DNA of 64,000 nt from Mesorhizobium koreense. GTDB lineage: Bacteria > Pseudomonadota > Alphaproteobacteria > Rhizobiales > Rhizobiaceae. The translations under genes and the position numbers were made by a program. The notes under the pieces were generated by a model that searched no databases, was not told where the DNA came from, and was given only the letters and a program-made list of their open reading frames with translations. The DNA lies in assembly GCF_031656215.1 (NCBI RefSeq), contig NZ_CP134228.1, positions 1,302,001-1,366,000 of the forward strand, read 5' to 3'. Position 1 is the stretch's first letter, and each line of letters opens with the position of its first letter. Shown piece by piece: positions 34,011 through 41,246 of the stretch.

Positions 34011-34849
34011 GAGGCGTTCCTTGGCTCGGCCCAGCGCGTCAGGGAGCGCTGGAGATAACGCAGCGCCCGGTCGAACAGGTAGCCCATCAGGCCGATGAGG
34101 ACGACAAAGGCGAGCACTTTCGGCGTCATCAGCAATTCCCGGTACCATTCGACCGCAAAGCCGAGGCCGGACGGCGCCCCGATCAGTTCCGCTGCGACCA
34201 TCGACATCCAGCCGGCCCCGGCGGCCAGCCGCGCGCCGACGAGGATGCCGGGGAGTGCGGCGGGAATGATCACCTGCGTCAGAATTGTTGTCCTGCCGAC
34301 GCCGAGTGTACGCGCTGCGTTCAAATAAGAGCGGTCGACGGAGCGCACGGCCGTGATCGTGTTGACAAGGAGCGGGAAGAAGGCGCCGTAGAACATGATC
34401 GCCGTCGGCAGTGCGTCGCCAATGCCGAGGATGAACAGGCCGAGCGGGATCCAGGCGATGCCCGAGATCGGCCGCAGCAATTCCATCGTGGGATCGATCA
34501 TCTCGAAGAGGGTGCGGTTGAGGCCCATGGCGAAGCCGAGCGGCACCGCGATCACCCCTGCGAGCAGGAAGCTGAGGACGAGGCGGCTGACGCTGACGAC
34601 GACATTGGTCACCATCTCGCCGGTGCCGGCCAGTTCCACGAAGCTTTGGCCGACATCGATGGGCGTCGGCAGGAGGATGGGATTGCCTATCCACATTGCC
34701 GCCGCCTGCCAGACGAGCAGGAAAACGACCATCGTACGCAGGTAGACGGCGACCTCTAACACCGCGCTCCACGCGCGACCCGTGCTATGGGCCGGCGTCC
34801 GGCGCGGTCCGGCCGGTATGCCTCTTCCGCTGAAAGCATCTGCCTTCAC
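34007..34849 (-). CDS. ABC transporter permease 1 (SsuC/TauC-like)
   Basis: 280-residue permease, first gene of the eight-gene minus-strand operon. Transmembrane segments begin near LRTMVVFLLVWQAAAMWI, and the EAA loop is around YLNAARTLGVGRTTILTQVIIPAALPG. I chose GTG 34849 because GGGAGG lies seven bases upstream. The frame stays open to a TTG at 34915, but that TTG is part of an apparent -35 box and the extra sequence covers the operator and promoter. Expression is probably controlled by the divergent LacI protein through the palindrome at 34887-34902. Confidence 0.88.
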   Translation of the reverse strand: MKADAFSGRGIPAGPRRTPAHSTGRAWSAVLEVAVYLRTMVVFLLVWQAAAMWIGNPILLPTPIDVGQSFVELAGTGEMVTNVVVSVSRLVLSFLLAGVIAVPLGFAMGLNRTLFEMIDPTMELLRPISGIAWIPLGLFILGIGDALPTAIMFYGAFFPLLVNTITAVRSVDRSYLNAARTLGVGRTTILTQVIIPAALPGILVGARLAAGAGWMSMVAAELIGAPSGLGFAVEWYRELLMTPKVLAFVVLIGLMGYLFDRALRYLQRSLTRWAEPRNAS

Positions 34850-34886
34850 CGACGAAACCTCCCGAAATCCCGTCAATGTTGCATTT

Positions 34887-34902
34887 ATGGTACCGGTATC
34901 AT
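34887..34902. promoter_or_regulatory. LacI-type operator between divergent operons
   Basis: ATGGTACCGGTATCAT is a 16-base palindrome with one mismatched pair and the central CG typical of LacI/GalR operators. It sits in the 92-base space between the LacI gene and permease 1. It overlaps the -10 of the minus-strand promoter. It also fills the 17-base spacer of a plausible plus-strand promoter (TTGCAT 34879-34884, TATTGT 34902-34907), so it could autoregulate lacI and repress the divergent operon at once. Confidence 0.6.
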
Positions 34903-34915
34903 ATTGTCGAGTCAA
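34887..34915 (-). promoter_or_regulatory. promoter of the SsuABC/SuyAB-like operon
   Basis: On the minus strand TTGACT (34915-34910) and TACCAT (34892-34887) are separated by exactly 17 bases, giving a 5' leader of about 30 bases before GTG 34849. The -10 box overlaps the LacI-type palindrome, so bound regulator should block it. Confidence 0.5.
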
Positions 34916-34941
34916 GGCGATGTGATAGAAGCGGATTCTCT

Positions 34942-35985
34942 ATGTCAGGGGAAAAGCGAAACAGCACCCGCCAGACAAAGCGGATCGGAGTTCGGGAAGT
35001 CGCACGTCTCGCGGAAGTCGCGCCGATCACGGTTTCGCGCGCGCTGAGTTTCCCGAGCGCCGTGGCGCCGGCCACACGCGAGCGCATCATGGCGGCAGTA
35101 TCGTCGCTCGGCTATATTCCCAACCGGGTTGCCGGCAGCCTGTCGTCCAATCAGACGCGCCTGATCGGCGCAATCATCCCGACTTTCCAAAGCTCGGTGG
35201 CCACCGAATTCACCGGCGGCATGGCGACCGTCCTGAGAAGCCGGGGCTATCAGTTGCTTCTCGGCGGCTCCAATTTCTCGGTGGACGAGGAAGAAAGCCT
35301 GATTGTGGAATTTCTCGCCCGGCGCGCCGATGGCATCTATCTCACCGGAACCACCCATACCGATCGTGCCAGGCACATGCTCAAGGAAAGCCGAGTGCCG
35401 GTCGTGGAGATAGCCAGTCTCGATGGAGAGCCGATCGATATGGTCGTGGGGTTCTCAAACGTCGAGGCGTCGTTTGCGATGATGCGGCATCTCGCCGGAT
35501 GCGGCTACCGGAAGATCGCATTCTTCAGCCTTCCCACAAGGGACAATGAACGGCAACGGGGCCGCATCGCCGGCTTCAGGCGGGGGGTCGAAACGTTCGG
35601 TCTTGATCCGGATCCGGCGCTCATGGCCGAGGTGCCGATGGATCTTGCCAATGCCGCAAGAAGTCTCGGTGAGTTGCTGGAGCGCAGGCCGGATGCCGAG
35701 GCGCTGTTCTGTGGTGGTGACTTGGTCGCCGTAGGGGCGCTGTTCGAGTGTCAACGGCGCGGATTACGTGTCCCGGAAGATTTCGGCATAGCCGGTTTTG
35801 ACGACATCGATCTTGCTGCCTACGTACAGCCGGGATTGACCACCGTCCGCCTGCCGCACCCGCAGATCGGCGCACGGGCGGCCGAGTTGCTGCTCGATCG
35901 CATCGCCGGCAAGCCGGTCGAAGGCTCGGTGGTCGACATGGGCTTCGAGATTGTCGTGCGAGGCTCGACACGCAAGGTCCGCTAG
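34942..35985 (+). CDS. LacI-family transcriptional regulator
   Basis: 347-residue repressor with an N-terminal HTH (GVREVARLAEVAPITVSRAL, residues ~16-35), a hinge helix with VAGSLSSNQTRLIG, and a periplasmic-binding-like sensor domain resembling GntR/GalR regulators of sugar or sugar-acid use. The ATG at 34942 is the first start in the expected position; an earlier in-frame codon at 34876 lies within the promoter/operator. It diverges from the SsuABC/SuyAB-like operon and is followed after four bases by the SMP-30 gene, so it may respond to a sugar-like intermediate linking both. Confidence 0.92.
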   Translation: MSGEKRNSTRQTKRIGVREVARLAEVAPITVSRALSFPSAVAPATRERIMAAVSSLGYIPNRVAGSLSSNQTRLIGAIIPTFQSSVATEFTGGMATVLRSRGYQLLLGGSNFSVDEEESLIVEFLARRADGIYLTGTTHTDRARHMLKESRVPVVEIASLDGEPIDMVVGFSNVEASFAMMRHLAGCGYRKIAFFSLPTRDNERQRGRIAGFRRGVETFGLDPDPALMAEVPMDLANAARSLGELLERRPDAEALFCGGDLVAVGALFECQRRGLRVPEDFGIAGFDDIDLAAYVQPGLTTVRLPHPQIGARAAELLLDRIAGKPVEGSVVDMGFEIVVRGSTRKVR

Positions 35986-35989
35986 GCTC

Positions 35990-36892
35990 ATGCCGACTGC
36001 GCCGAAGGTCTCCCATGGCAACGCCGAGGTGCATGTCGCCGCACAATGCGGAAACGTGCTCGGCGAGTCGCCGGTCTGGTCAGAACGCGAGCAAGTGCTC
36101 TATTGGACCGACATAAGGGCGCCCGCGCTCTTTCGACTGGATATCAGGAGCGGGGAGGTGGCTCGATGGCCGATGCCGGAACTGGCCGGGTCTGTGGTGC
36201 TGCGCGAAACTGGCGGCGTCATCGTCGGACTGCAATCCGGCCTCTATTCGTTTGATCTCGGCACGAAATCGCTCAGTCGAACCGTTCATTTTCCCACCCG
36301 GCATCCGCAGGATCGGACGAACGATGCGCGCTGCGACCGTGAAGGCAGGCTCTGGTTCTCGCGCATGCGCGATTTCGGCAAGGCAAGCACGGGCGGGCTG
36401 TATCGCCTGGATGCTTCGGGCGATCCCGTCGAACTGATTTCCGGCGTGACCATCCCGAACGCGATCTGCTTTTCGCCGGATGGGCGACGGTTTTATTTCG
36501 CCGACACGCCCAAGGAGAGCCTCGATGCTTTCGAGATGACCGAGACCGATGTTTCTTTCCGTCGCCTCGGCGCCGTCGTTCCGGCGGGGCTGATACCGGG
36601 CCGACCGGACGGGGCGACAGTCGACAGCGAGGGTTATCTCTGGAACGCGCGTTTCGATGGCGGATGCATCGTGCGCTCCGCGCCCGACGGCTCAGCCCAT
36701 GTCGTCTATCCTCTTCCTGTCTCACGGCCGACCTCGTGCAGTTTCGGCGGCAACCGTCTCGACCGTCTCTACATCACCACCGCACGGCAAGGGCTCGATG
36801 CCGCGGCGCTTGCGGCCGAGCCTTTGGCGGGCGCGCTGCTTGCCATCGATCCGGGCGTGCGCGGTCTGACGGAACCGGGCTTCGCTGGATAG
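35990..36892 (+). CDS. SMP-30/gluconolactonase-family lactonase
   Basis: 300-residue six-bladed propeller lactonase that hydrolyses sugar lactones to aldonic acids. Metal ligands expected for the family are seen in LGESPVW (Glu), GVTIPNAICFSPDGR (Asn) and RPDGATVDSEG (Asp), with the RTNDARCDREGRLWF segment at the active site. It starts four bases after the LacI stop and should be co-transcribed. Together with the SDR and dehydratases nearby it fits oxidation of a sugar via its lactone. In sulfo-Entner-Doudoroff clusters the same family opens sulfogluconolactone, which is worth noting given the sulfonate-like neighbours. Confidence 0.87.
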   Translation: MPTAPKVSHGNAEVHVAAQCGNVLGESPVWSEREQVLYWTDIRAPALFRLDIRSGEVARWPMPELAGSVVLRETGGVIVGLQSGLYSFDLGTKSLSRTVHFPTRHPQDRTNDARCDREGRLWFSRMRDFGKASTGGLYRLDASGDPVELISGVTIPNAICFSPDGRRFYFADTPKESLDAFEMTETDVSFRRLGAVVPAGLIPGRPDGATVDSEGYLWNARFDGGCIVRSAPDGSAHVVYPLPVSRPTSCSFGGNRLDRLYITTARQGLDAAALAAEPLAGALLAIDPGVRGLTEPGFAG

Positions 36893-36893
36893 G

Positions 36894-37748
36894 TCAGGAG
36901 GCCGGGATTTCCGGCGATTGCCAGGCGAGGTGACGACCACCGGTCACCTGAAGGTCGGCACCCGTGATGTAGCTGCCGGCGTCCGAGCACAGCAGCAGCG
37001 CCGCGCCCCCCATCTCGGCAGGCCTGCCCGCCCGTCTCATCGGGCTGCAGCCAATCTCTATCGCCTTCCAGGCCGCCGCATCCTTGCGTCGCCATTTGTT
37101 ACGCTCGGTGGCGATCAGACCAGGCGAAAGATTGTTGATGGTGATGCCGTGAGGCGCGTATTCGCGCGCGAGATTTATCACCAGATTATGCTGCGCGCTC
37201 TTCAGCGCGGCATAGACCGACAGAACGCTCTCCGGCACTATCTGGTTGACACTTCCGATGGTCAGGATGCGGCCGAAACGGCGGCGCCGCATCTCGGGCA
37301 GCGCGGCCTGGAGAAGCTCGACGGTCGCCTTGAAATTCACCTGAATCTGCCGCTCGATCTGCTCCTCCGTCACCTCTTCGAAGGGCGTGCGGTACTGGAT
37401 GGAGGCACAGACGACGAGGACGTCGAGACCGCCGAGGAAGCGACGTGCTTCCTCGACACTGCGTGCCGCTTCATGCGGCCGGGCGAAATCCGCTTCGATC
37501 GCGACGCTCATGCGCCCGCGCCCGGCGATCGCCGCCACCGTCTCCTCGGCGGCGGAGGTGCGGCCGAAGGCGATGTCGGCGGCGCGCGCATGCTGGATGG
37601 CGACATCGGCACCGGCATCGGCGAAGGCAAGCGCGATCTCGCGGCCGATACTTACGCTGCCGCCCGTCACCAGCGCCTTGCGGCCCATCATCGAGAATCT
37701 CTCCGCTACGCGGCGGTTGCTCTCGATTGCCTCTTCGTCGATCGTCAT
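36894..37748 (-). CDS. short-chain dehydrogenase/reductase
   Basis: 284-residue SDR of the classical type. The cofactor motif is TGGSVSIG (28-35) and the catalytic residues are S166, Y179 and K183 (YAALK). The usual NNAG structural motif is replaced by VVCASIQ near residue 114. ATG 37748 follows GGGTAGGG-like purines; a longer form to 37790 is less likely. The gene is convergent with the SMP-30 gene, one base apart, and 48 bases downstream of the amidohydrolase_2 gene with which it forms an operon. Sugar 1-dehydrogenase or 2-keto-3-deoxy acid dehydrogenase are the likely roles. Confidence 0.85.
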   Translation of the reverse strand: MTIDEEAIESNRRVAERFSMMGRKALVTGGSVSIGREIALAFADAGADVAIQHARAADIAFGRTSAAEETVAAIAGRGRMSVAIEADFARPHEAARSVEEARRFLGGLDVLVVCASIQYRTPFEEVTEEQIERQIQVNFKATVELLQAALPEMRRRRFGRILTIGSVNQIVPESVLSVYAALKSAQHNLVINLAREYAPHGITINNLSPGLIATERNKWRRKDAAAWKAIEIGCSPMRRAGRPAEMGGAALLLCSDAGSYITGADLQVTGGRHLAWQSPEIPAS

Positions 37749-37796
37749 TTCCCTACCCTTGTCGTCCTTGGCTTCAATTTCGTCATGCAACTCATC

Positions 37797-38762
37797 CTAT
37801 CGGCGCGCGGCACCGCTGGCGCGAACCGCTTCTCGGGCCGGGCTTCGCTCTTGCGGCCCGCCGAGGGCAACTTGCGGGATTCGGTAGACCCGTTCGGCTG
37901 TCCCCCGGAAGATCATGTCCTTGTCCTTCTCCGGGAGACCATCCAGAACCGTTTCGAGGTTGCTGATCTGGTCGAGCACCGGACACATCAGCTTCTCCAC
38001 CGGATAGTTGCTGGCCCAAAGACAGCGCTCCGGCCCGAAGAGATCGACGACCAGCCGGACCGGACCGGCGATCCGCTCCGGCCGCCATTGCCTGTCCAGC
38101 GGCCACAGGCCGGACAATTTGACGACGACGTTGGCGCGGCGCGCGCATTCGCGCATGCCGGCCATCCACGTCGCTTCGTCGGCGGCCGTTTCGAACCAGG
38201 GCGTGCCGAGGTGGTCGATGACGATCTGCTGGTCCGGATTGGCGCGAGCCAGATCGGCGAGTTGCGACAGTTGGCCAGGGACGACAAGCGCATCGAAAAC
38301 CATGTTCCGGCGGGTCAATTCCGCCAGCCCGTGCCGGAAGCCTGGATCCAGCATGACATCCGGCCGGTCGATGAAGCGCCATTGCGGCCGCTCGTCCCAG
38401 CATAGCGACATGCGGATGCCGCGCATACGCGGCGAACGCATGAATTCGTCAAGGACCTTGGCGATATCGGGCCGCCGCAGATCGGCGCTGCCGATGGCGG
38501 CGGCTGGCCACGGGAAATCACGGGCTGCGGCGTCCACCCATTCCACTTCTTTTGAGCCAGGAGCGCCCGCATTCGCCTCGACGAAGACGGACGCGACGAC
38601 GCCAGCACCGGACATGTCGCGCCGGTAATCGTCGACGAGATAGTCGCTTTTCAGTCTGCTGTGGTCGCCAAAGGGGCGGGGAGGAGAATCCGGAGCCAGC
38701 CAAGCATATGGAAAACGGCCGAGTTGCCACAAATGATGATGAGCGTCGATCGTCGGCCGCAA
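37797..38762 (-). CDS. amidohydrolase_2-family lactonase (L-fuconolactonase/rhamnonolactonase-like)
   Basis: 321-residue TIM-barrel hydrolase of the amidohydrolase_2 family. The metal motif DAHHHLWQLGRFPYAWL opens the protein, and QIVIDHLGTPWF and LWASNYPVEKLM are the later signature segments. This set matches L-fuconolactonase and L-rhamnonolactonase proteins. It diverges from the sugar ABC transporter operon across a 203-base spacer with two matching inverted repeats. It probably opens the lactone made by the SDR downstream, giving the acid used by the enolase-superfamily dehydratases. Confidence 0.86.
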   Translation of the reverse strand: MRPTIDAHHHLWQLGRFPYAWLAPDSPPRPFGDHSRLKSDYLVDDYRRDMSGAGVVASVFVEANAGAPGSKEVEWVDAAARDFPWPAAAIGSADLRRPDIAKVLDEFMRSPRMRGIRMSLCWDERPQWRFIDRPDVMLDPGFRHGLAELTRRNMVFDALVVPGQLSQLADLARANPDQQIVIDHLGTPWFETAADEATWMAGMRECARRANVVVKLSGLWPLDRQWRPERIAGPVRLVVDLFGPERCLWASNYPVEKLMCPVLDQISNLETVLDGLPEKDKDMIFRGTAERVYRIPQVALGGPQERSPAREAVRASGAARR

Positions 38763-38783
38763 GATCGCGCCTCTCGATTCTTC

Positions 38784-38811
38784 AAAACAGACCTATTGCT
38801 AGTTCTGTTTT
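38784..38811. promoter_or_regulatory. candidate operator 1, AACAG-N14-CTGTT
   Basis: AAAACAG (38784-38790) and CTGTTTT (38805-38811) are perfect inverted arms around 14 bases. It lies in the spacer between the divergent lactonase and sugar-transport genes. Its arms and spacing match operator 2. Confidence 0.5.
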
Positions 38812-38854
38812 TAGGGAGCGTCAATTGCGGCGGCAAACATGCCGACGAACGCGT

Positions 38855-38883
38855 TTGACAGCATTAACAGGATTACATATGGT
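38855..38883 (+). promoter_or_regulatory. promoter of sugar ABC transporter operon
   Basis: A perfect -35 TTGACA (38855-38860) and TATGGT (38878-38883) are separated by 17 bases. The predicted start is ~75 bases before ATG 38966. Operator 2 covers the spacer and -10, which implies repression. Confidence 0.6.
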
Positions 38884-38892
38884 TCTGTTAAT
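38863..38892. promoter_or_regulatory. candidate operator 2, ATTAACAG-N14-CTGTTAAT
   Basis: Perfect eight-base inverted arms (38863-38870 and 38885-38892) with a 14-base spacer, overlapping the promoter at 38855-38883. It shares the AACAG-N14-CTGTT core and the GTTCTGTT half-site with operator 1, 80 bases away. The GntR/HutC protein encoded at 43259 is the likeliest reader, with the LacI protein as alternative. Confidence 0.55.
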
Positions 38893-38965
38893 CACGTGGC
38901 TTCCGTCGGGCGGGCAATCCTCGTTGGGACTGCCGACTGTGGCCGCGGGCAACTGGGAGGAAGCC

Positions 38966-40249
38966 ATGCTCAAATCGCTTGCGGCCGCGCTCTTCGTCAG
39001 CGCGGCCATGTTCGGAACCATGCGGGCCGCAGCGGCGGACCCGGTCACGATCACTTTCCGCTTCAACGATACCGAACAGGAAGTTCGCGGAGCGATAGAC
39101 GAATTCCAGAAGGAAAACCCGGATATCAAGGTCGATTTGCAGCGCATCGGCTGGAAGGACGCGCGCAACCAATTCCTCCGTGAGGCCGCCGTCGGGCAGG
39201 GGCCGGACGTCGTGCATAGCGCGCAGGTGTGGGTGAGCGAGATGGGCAACGCCGGGGCGCTGCTCCCCCTCGACGATTTCCTGAAGAAGGACGGGCCGCC
39301 GAACGGCTTTTCGGACTTTGCCGCGCAGGATCTCGCCAAGGGTAAGGACGGCCACGTCTACGGTCTGCCATGGACGACGGACACATGGGCGATGGTGTAT
39401 CGCAGCGACCTGCTCAAGCAGGCGGGCATCGACAAGCTGCCGCAGACCTGGGGTGAACTGCGGGCGGACAGCGAAGCCGTCTACAAGAAGACCGGCAAGG
39501 CTGGCTTCGGTTATCCAGCGGGAAGCTCCGCTTCGGGCGCTATCTGGTTCCTGGCTAATTTCTATTGGTGGTCGCACGGCAAGGCCCTGATCGTGCAGAA
39601 GCCGGACGGTTCCTATGCCGTCGGCGTGACGGCCGAGGACGTCGCGGATTGCATGAAGTACTTCAAGCAGTACATGGATAGCGGCGATAATCCGCAATCC
39701 AATCTCGCCGCCAGCGATGCGCATGATCCTTCGATCATGCAGGCGCTGGTGACCGGCAACCAGGCCATGGGCGCAATGCCGCCAAACACCTACAAGGAAA
39801 TCATCAAGGCCTACGAGGACGCCAATCCCGGCAAACCGGTTCCGTTCGTTTCAGCGCCGTTCCCGCATCCGGACAATACCAAGAGCTCGATGATCGGCGG
39901 CCGCATGCTGGTCATCAACGCCAACACGAAGCATCCGGACGAGGCTTGGAAGTTCGTTAAGTTCATGGCGTCAGAGCAGGTTTTCGCCAAATACTACCGG
40001 ACCCAGTTCCCGGCGCAGAATTCGCTTCTGAAGAAGATCGATTTCGGCGCGCCGCTCAAGGGCTTTGCCGAACAGTTCGAGTATGCCCGGACCTGGGGAC
40101 CTTATGCCAGCGGGCCGGTGCCGATCGGGACGATGTGGAACCTGACCGGCCGGGCCTTTGGGACCGCGCTTTCCGGCCAGTCGACGCCGGAAGAAGCGGC
40201 GAAGGGCCTGCTGCAGGACATCGAAAAGCAGATGGCCTCGAAAGGCTGA
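38966..40249 (+). CDS. carbohydrate ABC transporter substrate-binding protein (family 1)
   Basis: 427-residue periplasmic sugar receptor with a Sec signal peptide (~1-23, ending RAAAA). The mature start DPVTITFRFNDTEQEV and the segments DVVHSAQVWVSEM, LPWTTDTWAMVYRSDLL and GGRMLVINANTKHPDEAWKF are typical of MalE/UgpB-like receptors. GGGAGG (38955-38960) lies five bases before ATG 38966. It is the first gene of an operon with two permeases. No ATPase gene is present here, so a shared MalK/UgpC-type ATPase encoded elsewhere must power the transporter. Confidence 0.9.
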   Translation: MLKSLAAALFVSAAMFGTMRAAAADPVTITFRFNDTEQEVRGAIDEFQKENPDIKVDLQRIGWKDARNQFLREAAVGQGPDVVHSAQVWVSEMGNAGALLPLDDFLKKDGPPNGFSDFAAQDLAKGKDGHVYGLPWTTDTWAMVYRSDLLKQAGIDKLPQTWGELRADSEAVYKKTGKAGFGYPAGSSASGAIWFLANFYWWSHGKALIVQKPDGSYAVGVTAEDVADCMKYFKQYMDSGDNPQSNLAASDAHDPSIMQALVTGNQAMGAMPPNTYKEIIKAYEDANPGKPVPFVSAPFPHPDNTKSSMIGGRMLVINANTKHPDEAWKFVKFMASEQVFAKYYRTQFPAQNSLLKKIDFGAPLKGFAEQFEYARTWGPYASGPVPIGTMWNLTGRAFGTALSGQSTPEEAAKGLLQDIEKQMASKG

Positions 40250-40271
40250 TAAGGTAATCCTTGCCGAAGGG

Positions 40272-40290
40272 CGGCCGGGCAGACCGGCCG
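40272..40290 (+). other. first intergenic hairpin between receptor and permease genes
   Basis: CGGCCGG-GCAGA-CCGGCCG, a seven-base GC stem 23 bases after the receptor stop. Its right arm could also pair with the left arm of the following hairpin, so the two could compete. It probably protects the receptor mRNA. Confidence 0.4.
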
Positions 40291-40296
40291 TCAACT

Positions 40297-40321
40297 GGCC
40301 GGCAAGCGCCGGCCCTCTTTT
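40297..40321 (+). terminator. partial terminator/attenuator within the sugar ABC operon
   Basis: GGCCGGC-AAGC-GCCGGCC stem-loop followed by CTCTTTT, 48 bases after the receptor gene and 29 bases before the permease ATG. This is a reasonable intrinsic terminator. In ABC operons such structures let the receptor be made in excess over the membrane subunits. Confidence 0.55.
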
Positions 40322-40349
40322 GTCGAAGACCGAGAGCCGATCCCAAAGC

Positions 40350-41246
40350 ATGCGCGACAGACTCTTCATCACGATGATGGTGCTGCCGACGGTCGTGCTC
40401 CTGCTGCTCTTCTACGGCTATCCCATCTTCGACAATTTGCGCATGAGCTTCACCGACCTGTCGCTTCTCGGCATGAAAAAGGGCGGCAACTGGGTCGGTA
40501 TGGCGAACTACCGCGAGCTTTTCCGCAGCGGCGATTTCAGCCACATCCTGTTCAATACCTTGGTCTGGCTCACCGCAACGTCCGTGGCCCTGCGGCTGCT
40601 GATCGGGCTCGGCATCGCACTCCTGCTGAACACCCGCGCAGTTAAGCTCCTCAGGCTGGCGGCCGTTTCGCGTTTCGCGCTGCTCATCCCCTGGGCGACC
40701 CCGCCGATCGTCGCGGTTGTCATCTGGCGTTTTTTGCTGGAGCGCAACGGCGCGGTCAACGAGGCGCTGATCGCCCTTGGGATCGTCGATCACCCGGTTG
40801 CCTTCCTGGCCGATATGCGCACCGTCTGGCCCTCCCTCGTCGCCATCATGCTGTGGAACACCGTGCCGCTGATCGCGCTGTCGCTGCTCTCCAGCCTGCA
40901 GACGGTTCCCGACGAATATTATGAAGCCGCCGAACTCGACGGAGCGACAGACTGGCAGAAATTCCGCTTCGTTACCCTGCCGTTTTTGATGCCGGCCATG
41001 CTGGTGCTCGGGCTGATGTCGGTCTTCTGGTCGTTCAACAATTTCGTCTATGTCTGGCTGGCGACGGGCGCGGGACCGGGGACCTATACCAACGTGCTGG
41101 CAACGGAGGTCTATCTCAAGGCTTTCATCGATTTCCGGCTCGGCTACAGTTCGGCGATCGGCATGGTGATGGCCGTCATCATGGGCGCCTTCGGCATCTT
41201 CTATCTCAGGCTGGTCGCGCGTCAGCAGCTGGAGGAGACGCTGTGA
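40350..41246 (+). CDS. carbohydrate ABC transporter permease (MalF/UgpA-like)
   Basis: 298-residue inner-membrane protein with six predicted helices, starting MRDRLFITMMVLPTVVLLLLF. The EAA loop is EYYEAAELDGATDWQKFRFV, followed by TLPFLMPAM. The ATG at 40350 is preferred, since earlier in-frame sequence would overlap the receptor gene. It overlaps the second permease gene by a GTGA junction. It pairs with that permease to form the channel for the sugar bound by the upstream receptor. Confidence 0.92.
   Translation: MRDRLFITMMVLPTVVLLLLFYGYPIFDNLRMSFTDLSLLGMKKGGNWVGMANYRELFRSGDFSHILFNTLVWLTATSVALRLLIGLGIALLLNTRAVKLLRLAAVSRFALLIPWATPPIVAVVIWRFLLERNGAVNEALIALGIVDHPVAFLADMRTVWPSLVAIMLWNTVPLIALSLLSSLQTVPDEYYEAAELDGATDWQKFRFVTLPFLMPAMLVLGLMSVFWSFNNFVYVWLATGAGPGTYTNVLATEVYLKAFIDFRLGYSSAIGMVMAVIMGAFGIFYLRLVARQQLEETL

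Noticed and set aside
34850-34915. N-terminal extension of permease 1 to a TTG at 34915
   Set aside because: The extension covers a -35/-10 promoter and the LacI palindrome, while GTG 34849 has a strong GGGAGG at the right distance.
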